Origin: Cupriavidus neocaledonicus
GTDB taxonomy: Bacteria; Pseudomonadota; Gammaproteobacteria; Burkholderiales; Burkholderiaceae
Direction of reading: 5' to 3'
Assembly: GCF_000372525.1 (NCBI RefSeq)
Contig: NZ_AQUR01000075.1
Coordinates: 1 to 64,000, forward strand
Length of the DNA stretch: 64,000 nucleotides
Part shown: positions 34,615 to 42,936 of the stretch, one piece after another
How positions within the stretch are numbered: position 1 is the first letter of the stretch
Layout: every line of letters begins with the position of its first letter
The notes under the pieces: model-generated
Told to the model about the DNA's origin: nothing
Seen by the model: the letters and a program-made list of their open reading frames with translations, nothing else
Database searches by the model: none
Program-made: the position numbers and the translations under genes

Positions 34615-35340
34615 ATGCGAGTCGGTCTGTTCCACACCTGCCTGGTGGACCTGATGCGCCCGGAGATCGGTTTTTCGGTGCTCAAGCTGCTGGAAGCCGC
34701 CGGCTACGAGGTCATGGTGCCCGAGGCGCAGACCTGCTGCGGCCAGCCGGCCTACAACTCGGGGGAGCGCGCGGTATCGCGCGACCTGGCCGAGAAATTC
34801 CTGCGCGAGTTCGAGATGTTCGACTACATCGTGGTGCCGTCGGGCAGCTGCGGCGGCATGATCCGGCATCACTACGCCGATTTGCTGCGCGACGATCCGG
34901 AACTGAACGGCCGTTACGAGCGCCTGCGCGAACGCGTGTTCGAGCTGACCGACTTCCTCGCCAGCGTGGCCCGGATCGAGACCCTGCCGTCGACGTTCTC
35001 GGGCCAGGTCACCTACCACGATTCCTGTTCCGGCCTGCGCGAACTGGGCGTCAAGCAGCAGCCGCGCGCCTTGCTGTCGCGCCTGCCCGGCGTGCAGCTG
35101 ACCGAGATGAAGGACTGCGAGGCCTGCTGCGGTTTCGGCGGCACCTTCTCGGTCAAGTACGGCAATATCTCCACGGCCATCGTCGACGAGAAATGCGCCA
35201 ACATCCAGGCCACCGGTGCGGATGCCGTGGTGCTGGGCGACCTGGGCTGCATGCTCAATATCGAAGGCCGCCTGCGCCGCATCGGCGACAGCCGCACGCG
35301 CGTGCTGCATATCGCACAGGTGCTGGCGGGCGACGCCTGA
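34615..35340 (+). CDS. lutA: L-lactate oxidation protein LutA/LldE, Fe-S (CCG-domain) subunit
   Basis: The 241-residue protein carries two cysteine-rich CCG domains, seen as EAQTCCGQPAYNSG and DCEACCGFGGTFS, plus the DSCSGLRELGVKQQPR region. It matches LutA/LldE, a subunit of the cytoplasmic LutABC complex that oxidises L-lactate. The start at MRVGLFHTCLVD was preferred to an ATG 11 codons upstream, because family members begin at this strand. lutB follows 29 bases later. Confidence 0.94.
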   Translation: MRVGLFHTCLVDLMRPEIGFSVLKLLEAAGYEVMVPEAQTCCGQPAYNSGERAVSRDLAEKFLREFEMFDYIVVPSGSCGGMIRHHYADLLRDDPELNGRYERLRERVFELTDFLASVARIETLPSTFSGQVTYHDSCSGLRELGVKQQPRALLSRLPGVQLTEMKDCEACCGFGGTFSVKYGNISTAIVDEKCANIQATGADAVVLGDLGCMLNIEGRLRRIGDSRTRVLHIAQVLAGDA

Positions 35341-35369
35341 CCGCGCCGACACACCAGGAATTCGCCACG

Positions 35370-36782
35370 ATGCAAGTCCACAGCATGGAATTCAAGGCGC
35401 GCGCCGGGCAGAAGCTGGCCGACCAGCGCCTGCAGCAGAACCTGAAGAAGCTTTCGACCAAGTTCGTCACGGCGCGCGCCGATGCGATCCGCGATATCGA
35501 TTTCGACGCCACGCGCGAGGCCCTGAAAGAGCGTCGCAACCGGGCGCTGGAAAACCTGGACGTCTGGCTCGCCACGTTCGAAGAGAACGCCACCCGCCGC
35601 GGCGCCACCGTGCTGTTTGCCGAGACCACCGCCGACGCCGCGCGGCTGGTCGCCGAGATCGCGCAAATGCACGGCGTGAAGAAGGTCATCAAGAGCAAGT
35701 CGATGGTGACCGAGGAAATGCGCCTCAACCAGGTGCTCGGCGAGATGGGCGTGCAGAGCATCGAGACCGACCTGGGCGAGTACATCCTGCAGATCAACGA
35801 CTCGGAGCCGCCGTCGCACATCATTGCGCCGGTGGTGCACAAGGACAAGGACGAGATCGCCGACCTGTTCGCCAGGGTCCACCACAAGCCGCGCCTGACC
35901 GAGATCCCGGAGATGACGCGCGAGGCGCGCGAAGTGCTGCGCCCGGAATTCCTCAGCGCCGACATGGGCGTCACCGGCGGCAATTTCATCATCGCCGAGA
36001 CCGGCTCGGTGGCGGTGGTCACCAACGAGGGCAATGAAGGCATGTGCACAGTGATGCCGCGCGTGCATGTCGCGGTGACCGGCATCGAGAAGGTGCTGCC
36101 CACACTGGAAGACCTGGCCACGGTGATGCGCCTGCTGCCGCGTTCTGCCACCGGCCAGGCGATTTCCAACTATTTCTCGCTGCTGACCGGGCCGCGCGCC
36201 GAGGGCGAGCGCGACGGTCCCGAGCACATGTACTTCGTGCTGGTCGATGGCGGCCGCTCGGGACTGATCGGCGGCGACTTCCAGGAGATGCTGCGCTGCA
36301 TCCGCTGCGGCGCCTGCATGAACCATTGCCCGGTCTACCAGAAGATCGGCGGCCATGCCTATGGCTGGGTCTATCCCGGCCCGATGGGCAGCGTGCTGAC
36401 GCCGAGCTACGTCGGTCTGGCCAAGACGGTCGACCTGCCGCAGGCGGCGACCATGTGCGGCGAATGCAATCGCGTCTGCCCGGCCTCGATCCCGTTGTCC
36501 GACCTGTTGCGCAAGCTGCGCGAGAAGCAGATGGAGCGCGGCCTGCGGCCCTGGCAGGAGCGCTTTGCGCTGAAGGCCTGGGGCTACGTGGCGAAGCGGC
36601 CCGAACTCTATGCGCTGACTGCCCGCATCGGTGCCTGGCTGCTGGGCCGCATGGGCGGAAGCAACCGGCTGATCGCCAGCCTGCCGCTGGCGGGCAAGGG
36701 CTGGACCGAAACACGCGACATGCCGGCGCCGTCGGGCCGCACGTTCCGCGAACTCTACAAGGAAAGGAGGGCCCGTTCATGA
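35370..36782 (+). CDS. lutB: L-lactate oxidation protein LutB/LldF, iron-sulfur subunit
   Basis: The 470-residue protein has an N-terminal LUD domain (about 60-300: GATVLFAETTADAARLVAEIA, VIKSKSMVTEEMRLN, GVTGGNFIIAETGSVAVVTNEGN) and a ferredoxin-like part with two 4Fe-4S motifs, CIRCGACMNHCPVY and MCGECNRVCPASIP, then a helical C-terminus. It is the electron-transfer subunit of the LutABC/LldEFG complex. The next gene overlaps it by four bases, but that gene is not lutC. Confidence 0.95.
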   Translation: MQVHSMEFKARAGQKLADQRLQQNLKKLSTKFVTARADAIRDIDFDATREALKERRNRALENLDVWLATFEENATRRGATVLFAETTADAARLVAEIAQMHGVKKVIKSKSMVTEEMRLNQVLGEMGVQSIETDLGEYILQINDSEPPSHIIAPVVHKDKDEIADLFARVHHKPRLTEIPEMTREAREVLRPEFLSADMGVTGGNFIIAETGSVAVVTNEGNEGMCTVMPRVHVAVTGIEKVLPTLEDLATVMRLLPRSATGQAISNYFSLLTGPRAEGERDGPEHMYFVLVDGGRSGLIGGDFQEMLRCIRCGACMNHCPVYQKIGGHAYGWVYPGPMGSVLTPSYVGLAKTVDLPQAATMCGECNRVCPASIPLSDLLRKLREKQMERGLRPWQERFALKAWGYVAKRPELYALTARIGAWLLGRMGGSNRLIASLPLAGKGWTETRDMPAPSGRTFRELYKERRARS

Positions 36783-37048
36783 GCGCTGAGCATTCGGAAG
36801 CGCTGGCGCGCATGCGCGCCGCGCTGGAGCAGCACGTGGCCGGCGCAAAGCCCGCGCAGGAGCTGGTACGCGAATGGCGCGATGCCTGCAGCGCGCTGGC
36901 CCTGCCGCCGCTCTACGGCCAGGCCATGGAAGAGCTGCTGCGCCGGCTGGAGATGGCGGCGGTGTTCGCGCAGGACAGCTGCTCGTTTTCCAGCACCGCG
37001 GTCACCGACCAGCTGGCGCGGTGGCTGGACAAGGCAGCGACGGCCTGA
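36779..37048 (+). CDS. Small protein of unknown function in the position of lutC
   Basis: The 89-residue product (start MSAEHSEALARMRAALEQHV) is predicted mostly helical and shows no LUD domain, cysteines in a metal pattern or membrane segment. Its ATG overlaps the lutB stop in an ATGA arrangement, so it is almost surely translated with lutB. In other bacteria lutC, a LUD protein of about 220 residues, occupies this place. Whether this protein replaces an accessory function of LutC is unknown; I do not recognise its family. Confidence 0.75.
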   Translation: MSAEHSEALARMRAALEQHVAGAKPAQELVREWRDACSALALPPLYGQAMEELLRRLEMAAVFAQDSCSFSSTAVTDQLARWLDKAATA

Positions 37049-37094
37049 GGCCTTCACGCCGTGCCGCGGCGGTACTCACCAGCGCTGCCGCGTT

Positions 37095-37982
37095 TCAACG
37101 CTTCATCATCCCCGTCAGCGTCTCGACGAATTCCAGCGACAGCCGCGACAGCGGCTCGGTCTGCACATGGAAGATCTGCACCGAGGCATTGACGCTGGTG
37201 CGGATCGGCACGGCGACGATATTGGGCCAGTTCGCGCCGAATACCGTCATGGCATCGACCAGCGCGATGCCGGCGCCGGCCTGCGCCAGCGCGCGCGCCA
37301 CATGGGCCTGCTCCACCTGCACCCGCATGTCGGGCTGGTCGCCATCGTTGCCGAACATCTCGTGCACCAGCAGCGCGAACGGCACTTCCGGACCATAGCC
37401 GATCAGGTCTTCGCCGATCAGGTCGGCGGGACGCACCCATTTGCGCGCGGCCAGCCGGTGCCCCACCGGCACCAGCGCCACGATCTCGTTCTTCACCAGC
37501 AGCCGCGCCTCGAGGTTGGGATGCACCAGCGGCATGTTCGACACCGCCAGGTCGACCTGTCCCGATAGCAGCGCGCGCAACATGTTGCCGGGAATCTGCG
37601 TGCGCACCACCACGCGCACCGCGGGGTGCGCGGCGCGGAAGCTGGCGATCGCGCGCGGCAGCACGGTCTGCCCCAGGTTGGGGCTGCAGGTGATGCGCAG
37701 GCTGCCGGTGCGGTTGGCGGCGAGGTCCTCGGCGATCTCGTTGACGCGCTCGATCCCCTCATAGACCGCATTGACTTCGCCCAGCAGCCGGCGCGCTTCC
37801 GGCGTGGGGTAGAGCCGACCCTTGGTGCGCCGGAACAGCTCGAGGCCGAGCCGCTGTTCGGTGTGCGACATCAGCCGACTGATCGCTGGTTGCGACACAT
37901 AAAGCAGTTTTGACGCGCCGCTGATCGAGCCGGTCAGCATCACCGCTCGGAACACTTCGATCTGGCGCAGGTTCATTTTCAT
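37095..37982 (-). CDS. LysR-type regulator
   Basis: The 295-residue protein has the LysR helix-turn-helix (LRQIEVFRAVMLTGSISGASKLLYVSQPAISRLMSHTEQRLGLELFRR) and a periplasmic-binding-like effector domain. The AVMLTGSISGASKLLYVSQPAISRL form resembles regulators such as NocR/OccR/GigA that respond to arginine or opine-type amino acids. It is divergent from the cyclodeaminase-family gene, 116 bases apart, and probably controls that operon. A second ATG two codons in (MNLRQIE) is an alternative start. Confidence 0.9.
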   Translation of the reverse strand: MKMNLRQIEVFRAVMLTGSISGASKLLYVSQPAISRLMSHTEQRLGLELFRRTKGRLYPTPEARRLLGEVNAVYEGIERVNEIAEDLAANRTGSLRITCSPNLGQTVLPRAIASFRAAHPAVRVVVRTQIPGNMLRALLSGQVDLAVSNMPLVHPNLEARLLVKNEIVALVPVGHRLAARKWVRPADLIGEDLIGYGPEVPFALLVHEMFGNDGDQPDMRVQVEQAHVARALAQAGAGIALVDAMTVFGANWPNIVAVPIRTSVNASVQIFHVQTEPLSRLSLEFVETLTGMMKR

Positions 37983-37986
37983 GGCA

Positions 37987-38025
37987 TTAACCTGATGTTA
38001 AGGCAGGCGGACATATAAGCATATG
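37987..38025. promoter_or_regulatory. Candidate LysR operator and second palindrome
   Basis: TTAAC at 37987-37991 and GTTAA at 37997-38001 form a perfect T-N11-A type LysR box starting five bases from the regulator ATG. CATAT/ATATG at 38012-38016 and 38021-38025 form a further palindrome. Both suit a regulator binding the shared divergent promoter. Confidence 0.55.
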
Positions 38026-38098
38026 ACAGTCAATGGCGCCATACCTAAACTGAACTCCATCGCAACACCAACACACTGATCTGGAGAGCGGGGAACGT

Positions 38099-39100
38099 AT
38101 GGCTGATATTCATCTCACCTACCTCAACGGCCGGGATATCGCGCGGCTGGAAATGACCGATGCCGAGATCATCGGCGCGGTGGAGCAGGCACTGGTGGCG
38201 CAGGGCAATGGCCAGACCGTGATCGAGCCGCGCGTGCACCTGATGCCGGACCCGGCCTTCAACGGGCATTTCAACGTGCTGCGCGGCTACGTGGCGCCGC
38301 TGGGACTGGCCGGGGTCAAGGTCGTCGGCGATTTCGTCGACAACTACAAGCTCGGCCTGCCGTCGGAGATGGCCATGCTGAACCTGTTCGATCCGCGCAC
38401 CGGCATGCCGGTGGCGGTGATCGATGCCACCTTCATCACCGATGCCCGCACCGGCGCGCTGACCGCGCTCGGCGCCAGGCACCTGGCGCGCCGCGACAGC
38501 AAGGTGCTGGGCCATATCGGTGCGCGCGGCACCTCGTACTGGAACGTGCGGCTGCTCGACAGCCTCTATGACTTCGACGAGATCCGAGTGCATTCGCGCC
38601 GGCCCGAAAGTCGCAATGCCTTTGCAGCGCGGCTGGAACGCGATCTCGGCAAGAAGATCGTGGTGACCGATGACTGGGAGTCGTGCGTGCGCGGTGCCGA
38701 CATCGTGGTCGAGGCATCGCGGCTGGAGCGCCCGACGCCGATGCTCAGGACCGAGTGGATCAAGCCCGGCGCTTTCGTCGTGCCCTACGGCACCATGAGC
38801 GCGGTCGAGCTGTCACTGACCGACATCATGACGCGGGTGGTGGTGGACGACTGGGGCCAGTGCAAGGCCGGCATGTTCGGCGCGCTGCGCGCGCATGTCG
38901 AAGCCGGCAAGCTGTCGGAACGGACCCTCTACGGCGAACTCGGCGAGATCGCCGCCGGGCGCAAGCCGGGCCGCCAGAGCGACGATGAAACCAACCTGTT
39001 CTGGCATCGCGGACTGTCGCTGAGCGATATCGCGCTCGGACACGCGATCCTGAAGAAGGCCGGGGAGCGCGGGCTGGGCCAGAAGCTGGTGTACGCATGA
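38099..39100 (+). CDS. Ornithine cyclodeaminase / mu-crystallin family protein
   Basis: The 333-residue protein has the family's N-terminal substrate domain (YLNGRDIARLEMTDAEIIGAVEQAL) and a Rossmann NAD(P) domain (LGHIGARGTSYWNVRLLDSLYDFDEIRVHSRRPESRNAFAARLE). In place of the usual GxGxQA the sequence reads HIGARGTS, and the substrate arginine/lysine context VKVVGDFVDNYKLGLPSEMA is retained with changes. Relatives act as ornithine cyclodeaminases, alanine or ketimine dehydrogenases, or opine-type synthases, so the substrate is open. It overlaps the next gene by four bases. Confidence 0.85.
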   Translation: MADIHLTYLNGRDIARLEMTDAEIIGAVEQALVAQGNGQTVIEPRVHLMPDPAFNGHFNVLRGYVAPLGLAGVKVVGDFVDNYKLGLPSEMAMLNLFDPRTGMPVAVIDATFITDARTGALTALGARHLARRDSKVLGHIGARGTSYWNVRLLDSLYDFDEIRVHSRRPESRNAFAARLERDLGKKIVVTDDWESCVRGADIVVEASRLERPTPMLRTEWIKPGAFVVPYGTMSAVELSLTDIMTRVVVDDWGQCKAGMFGALRAHVEAGKLSERTLYGELGEIAAGRKPGRQSDDETNLFWHRGLSLSDIALGHAILKKAGERGLGQKLVYA

Positions 39101-39915
39101 TCGCCAATGCCCGCATGTACGCGGTGACGCCGCAGGCCGAAGCGGCCTGGCGCGCGCTGCTGACGCGCGTGTCCGAGCGCGCCGGCGTGGCGTTGCCGTA
39201 TGTCGAGCATGCCGCGCCCGCGCCGGTCAGCGCGTTGTGGGCACGGCCGGATTGCGGCTGCGTGTTCATGTGCGGCTATCCGTATGCGAGCGCGACGGTC
39301 ACGCCGCAGTTGCTGGCCGCGCCGGTTCCGGCGCAGGCACGCTACGACGGCAGGCCGGTCTATTTCACCGAGTTCATCGTGCGCGCCGATGCGCCGGCGC
39401 AGTCGCTGGCGCAGACCTTCGGCGGGCGACTGGCATGCATGTTGCCTGAGTCGAACTCGGGCTATAACGCGCCGCGCCACTACCTGATGCGGCTGGCACC
39501 GCCGGGTAGGCAGGCGCTGTACCGGCCCACGCGCATGGTGACGCCAACGCCGCGCGAGGTCATCGATGCGGTGCTTGCCGGTGATGCCGAGGCGGGGGTC
39601 GTCGACAGCTATGTGATGGACCTGCTGCGCCGCTATGACCCGGCGCTGGCCGCGCAACTGAAGACGCTGGCGCTGACGCCGCCGGCCCCGATCCCGGTGC
39701 TGGTCGCGTCGGCGGGTGCCGATCCGCGGCAGTGCCGGCGCGTGCGTGCGGCCTTGCTGGGCATGCACGAGGATGCCGACGGTACCGCGCTGCTGGCGTC
39801 GCTGGGGCTGGCGCGCTTCGTTGCGGTGCAGCCTGCCGACTATGCCTGCCTGTCCGCGATGGCGGACGAAGCCGACCGACTGGGCTTTGCATTGACCGAT
39901 GCCGCAGCCGGGTAA
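39097..39915 (+). CDS. PhnD/SsuA-like substrate-binding-fold protein without signal peptide
   Basis: The 272-residue protein resembles phosphonate/sulfonate-type binding proteins: CGCVFMCGYPYASATVTPQLLAAPV, PVYFTEFIVRADAPAQSLAQTFGGRLACMLPESNSGYNAPRHYLM, and VLAGDAEAGVVDSYVMDLL. It starts directly with MIANARMYAVTPQAEAAW and has no hydrophobic export signal, so it should be cytoplasmic. That is unusual for this fold and points to a ligand-sensing or enzyme role rather than ABC transport. The ATGA overlap with the cyclodeaminase-family gene ties the two together. No permease or ATPase is nearby on this strand. Confidence 0.7.
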   Translation: MIANARMYAVTPQAEAAWRALLTRVSERAGVALPYVEHAAPAPVSALWARPDCGCVFMCGYPYASATVTPQLLAAPVPAQARYDGRPVYFTEFIVRADAPAQSLAQTFGGRLACMLPESNSGYNAPRHYLMRLAPPGRQALYRPTRMVTPTPREVIDAVLAGDAEAGVVDSYVMDLLRRYDPALAAQLKTLALTPPAPIPVLVASAGADPRQCRRVRAALLGMHEDADGTALLASLGLARFVAVQPADYACLSAMADEADRLGFALTDAAAG

Positions 39916-39949
39916 CCATCGCCTGATCACTGCCAATGGGGGAACCGTC

Positions 39950-40984
39950 ATGAAATCCGCTGTGAATGCCGCTGCAAGGCCTTTATTGCATCCTGATATC
40001 CGGCGCCTTGCCGTGCATGGCCTGTTCGCCTGCGCGGCAGCCTGCGCGACATGGCTCGGCGTGGGCTCGGCCCATGCCCAGCCGCCGGCCTATCCCGCAA
40101 AGCCGGTACGCCTGATCGTGCCGTTTGCTGCGGGAGGGCCGGCCGACGTGCTGGCACGCGCGGTCGGCGAGGGGCTGGCCAAGGCTACCGGCCAGAGCGT
40201 GCTGGTCGAGAACAAGGCCGGCGCCGCCGGCACCATCGGTATCGACATGGTGGCCAAGGCCGCGCCGGACGGCTACACCGTCGCGCTGGTGCCGGTCGGC
40301 AATATCGCGGTGAATCCCACGCTGATGCCTAACCTGCCCTACAAGCCGTCCGACCTGGCGCCGGTGGCGATGCTGGCCACCGCCGAGAACGTGCTGGTGG
40401 TCAACGCGGCCACGCCGGCCAGGTCGCTGGCGGAACTGCTCAAGCTGGCCGCGCAGAAGCCGGGCGAGCTGAGCTTCGCCTCGCCCGGCGCCGGCAGCCA
40501 GGCGCATCTGGCCGGCGAGCTGCTGCAGCTCGATGCCGGCGTCAAGCTGAACCACGTGCCCTACAAGGGCGTAAGCCCGGCCATGACCGATCTGGTCGGC
40601 GGGCAGGTGACAATGATGTTTGCGCAGCTGTCGGCGGCGCTGCCCTATATCAAGGCGGGCAAGCTGCGCGCGCTGGGCATGGCCAGCGCCAGGCGCTCGA
40701 CGGTGCTGCCCGAGCTGCCGACGATTGCCGAGCAGGGCTTCCCCAAGTTCGAAGCGGTGTCGTGGTATGCGTTGATGGTGCCGGCGGGTACGCCGCCCGA
40801 GGTCGTGCGCAAGCTCAGCCAGCACGCCGACGCGGTGCTGGCCGATGCCGCGCTGAAGGAGAAGCTGGCGACGCTGGGGATGGACGCGGCGGGCGGCACG
40901 CCGCAGCAGCTGGCGGCGACGATCCAGAAGGAAAGCACGCGGTGGGCGGCGGTGATCAAGCAGCGGCGCATCACGATCGACTGA
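39950..40984 (+). CDS. Tripartite tricarboxylate transporter-type (TctC/Bug) binding protein
   Basis: The 344-residue protein has a signal peptide (hydrophobic GLFACAAACATWLGVGSAHAQ, cleavage after AHA) and the Bug/TctC fold signatures YPAKPVRLIVPFAAGGPADVLARAVGEGL, VLVENKAGAAGTIG, and LNHVPYKGVSPAMTDLVGGQVTMMFAQLSAALPYI. Such periplasmic proteins bind carboxylates or related small molecules. No tctA or tctB is near; Cupriavidus and relatives carry very many orphan Bug genes. It follows the cytoplasmic binding-fold gene by 34 bases. Confidence 0.92.
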   Translation: MKSAVNAAARPLLHPDIRRLAVHGLFACAAACATWLGVGSAHAQPPAYPAKPVRLIVPFAAGGPADVLARAVGEGLAKATGQSVLVENKAGAAGTIGIDMVAKAAPDGYTVALVPVGNIAVNPTLMPNLPYKPSDLAPVAMLATAENVLVVNAATPARSLAELLKLAAQKPGELSFASPGAGSQAHLAGELLQLDAGVKLNHVPYKGVSPAMTDLVGGQVTMMFAQLSAALPYIKAGKLRALGMASARRSTVLPELPTIAEQGFPKFEAVSWYALMVPAGTPPEVVRKLSQHADAVLADAALKEKLATLGMDAAGGTPQQLAATIQKESTRWAAVIKQRRITID

Positions 40985-41030
40985 GCATCGGCAACAGCGG
41001 GACGCGCCAGCGCCAACCAGCAAAAAAAAA

Positions 41031-41052
41031 GGGAGCCGAAGCTCCCCTTTTT
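41031..41052. terminator. Bidirectional intrinsic terminator
   Basis: GGGAGC at 41031-41036 pairs with GCTCCC at 41041-41046 around CGAA. Nine A precede it and a T-tract follows, so both converging transcripts can end here. Confidence 0.85.
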
Positions 41053-41065
41053 CTTGCCAGCGCCT

Positions 41066-41860
41066 TCACCCCAGCAACAGCGCATCATCATCCAGCTGCT
41101 CGTGCCGCGTCTGCTCGAACATCTTGAGCAGGTCCGGCACGTCCAGTCCCTTGCGCTTGTCGCCCGACACATCCAGCACCACCTGGCCCTGGTGCAGCAT
41201 CACCGTGCGCTGGCCGTAGTCGAGCGCCTGGCGCATGCTGTGCGTCACCATCATCGTCGTCAGCTTGCTTTCCTCGACGATGCGCGCGGTCAGTTCCAGC
41301 ACGAACGCGGCGGTCTTCGGGTCGAGCGCGGCGGTGTGCTCGTCCAGCAGCAGGATGCGCGACGGCTGCAGCGACGCCATCAGCAGGCTGACCGCCTGGC
41401 GCTGGCCGCCGGAGAGCAGGCCGATGCGGTCGGTCAGGCGGTTTTCCAGCCCCAGGTTGAGCAGGCGCAGCTTCTCGCGGAACAGCTCGCGCGCGGCGCG
41501 GTTCAGCGCCGGGCGGAAGCCGCGGCGGCTGCCGCGCGCCATCGCCAGCGCCATGTTCTCCTCGATCGTCAGCGCTTCGCAGGTGCCGGCCATGGGATCC
41601 TGGAACACGCGTGCCACCAGGTGGGCGCGGTCCCAGGCGGGCTTGCGCGTGACATCGGTGTCATCGATGGTGATGCGGCCCGAGTCGACCATCTGGTCGC
41701 CGCTGATCGCATTCAGGAAGGTCGACTTGCCGGCGCCGTTGGAGCCGATCACGGCCACGAACTGGCCGCTCGGGATTTCCAGGCTGAGGCCGCGCAGCGC
41801 GCGGGTCTCGATCGGGGTGCCCGGATTGAAGGTGAGCTTCAGGTCTTGTGCGCGCAGCAT
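41066..41860 (-). CDS. ABC importer ATPase (TrpZ-like, COG1101)
   Basis: The 264-residue ATPase has Walker A GSNGAGKST, the signature LSGGQRQAVSLLMA, Walker B ILLLDEHTAAL and the switch histidine in MMVTHSMRQAL. The form DEHTAALDPKTA is typical of the COG1101 ATPases that pair with COG4120 permeases and COG2984 binding proteins. The start at MLRAQDLKLTF was preferred over one nine codons upstream. It is the last gene of a minus-strand operon, almost abutting the permease gene. Confidence 0.92.
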   Translation of the reverse strand: MLRAQDLKLTFNPGTPIETRALRGLSLEIPSGQFVAVIGSNGAGKSTFLNAISGDQMVDSGRITIDDTDVTRKPAWDRAHLVARVFQDPMAGTCEALTIEENMALAMARGSRRGFRPALNRAARELFREKLRLLNLGLENRLTDRIGLLSGGQRQAVSLLMASLQPSRILLLDEHTAALDPKTAAFVLELTARIVEESKLTTMMVTHSMRQALDYGQRTVMLHQGQVVLDVSGDKRKGLDVPDLLKMFEQTRHEQLDDDALLLG

Positions 41861-41861
41861 C

Positions 41862-42758
41862 TCAGGCACCTCCGTTCTTGCGGGCAAACAGCTTCTTGCG
41901 CGTCGCCGGCAGCACCAGCGCGATCGTCACCAGCGCGGCGGTGACCAGGTTCAGGTCCTGCGCCTTGAGGCCGATGAAGTCGCTGTTCAGCGCCAGCGCG
42001 ATGAAGAAGCGGTACAGGATGGCGCCCAGCACCACCGCCAGCGTGGTCCAGATCAGCCGGCGTGCCGGCAGGATGGTCTCGCCGATGATCACCGCGGCCA
42101 GGCCGATCACGATGGTGCCGATGCCCATCGAGATATCGGAGCCGCCCTGGGTCTGCGCGAACAGCGCGCCGGCGAGCGCCACCAGCGCGTTGGACAGGGC
42201 CATGCCGGCCAGCGTGGCGCGGCCGGTGGCAATGCCCTGGGCGCGGGCCATGCGCGGGTTGGCGCCGGTGGCGCGCATCGCCAGGCCCAGCTGCGAGCTG
42301 AAGAACCAGTCCAGGCCGACCTTGGCCACCACCACCACCACGAACAGCACCAGCGGGCGCAGCACGTAGTCGGGCAGCCACTCCGGCTGCAGCACGGTGA
42401 ACAGCGTGGGTTCGGTGATCAGCGGCACGTTGGGGCGGCCCATGATGCGCAGGTTGACCGAGTACAGCGCGATCATCATCAGGATACTGGCAAGCAGGTC
42501 CATGATCTTGAGGCGCACGTTGAGCCAGCCGGTAATCCAGCCGGCCAGCGCGCCGGCGGCGATGGCCACCACGGTCGCCAGGAACGGGTCCTGGCCGGCG
42601 GCGATCAGCGTCGCGGCTACGGCGCCGCCCAGCGGGAAGCTGCCGTCGACGGTCAGGTCGGGAAAGTTGAGGATGCGGAAGGAAATCAGCACCCCGAGCG
42701 CCACCAGGCTGAAGATCAGGCCGATCTCCAGGGCGCCCAGAAGGGAAAAGAGGGACAT
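41862..42758 (-). CDS. ABC importer permease (TrpY-like, COG4120)
   Basis: The 298-residue membrane protein has about eight hydrophobic segments. It includes LISFRILNFPDLTVDGSFPLGGAVAATLIAAGQ and RATGANPRMARAQGIATGRATLAGMALSNALVALAGALFAQTQGGSDISMGIGTIVIGLAAVIIGE, both typical of BPD_transp_2 permeases of the Trp/nucleoside-type importers. It is one base from the ATPase gene. A 178-base GC-rich gap with hairpins separates it from the binding-protein gene. Confidence 0.92.
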   Translation of the reverse strand: MSLFSLLGALEIGLIFSLVALGVLISFRILNFPDLTVDGSFPLGGAVAATLIAAGQDPFLATVVAIAAGALAGWITGWLNVRLKIMDLLASILMMIALYSVNLRIMGRPNVPLITEPTLFTVLQPEWLPDYVLRPLVLFVVVVVAKVGLDWFFSSQLGLAMRATGANPRMARAQGIATGRATLAGMALSNALVALAGALFAQTQGGSDISMGIGTIVIGLAAVIIGETILPARRLIWTTLAVVLGAILYRFFIALALNSDFIGLKAQDLNLVTAALVTIALVLPATRKKLFARKNGGA

Positions 42759-42936
42759 TGGGGGAATCCTGTTGCGGGGTCCGGCGTCTGCCTTGGCGCC
42801 GGTTTCGGGGCGGTGCGCCCGGCTCGCCCGGGTGGGGCCGCCGGCCGCCTCGCCCTGGTCGGGCCGGCCGCGCCGGGTAGGCCTGGCCGGCGCATCCGCC
42901 GCCTTGCGGCGGCGGCATGGCAGGGCGTGGCTGGGC

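Noticed and set aside
39097..39915. The PhnD-like gene as part of a phosphonate ABC importer
   Set aside because: No signal peptide and no phnC or phnE nearby.
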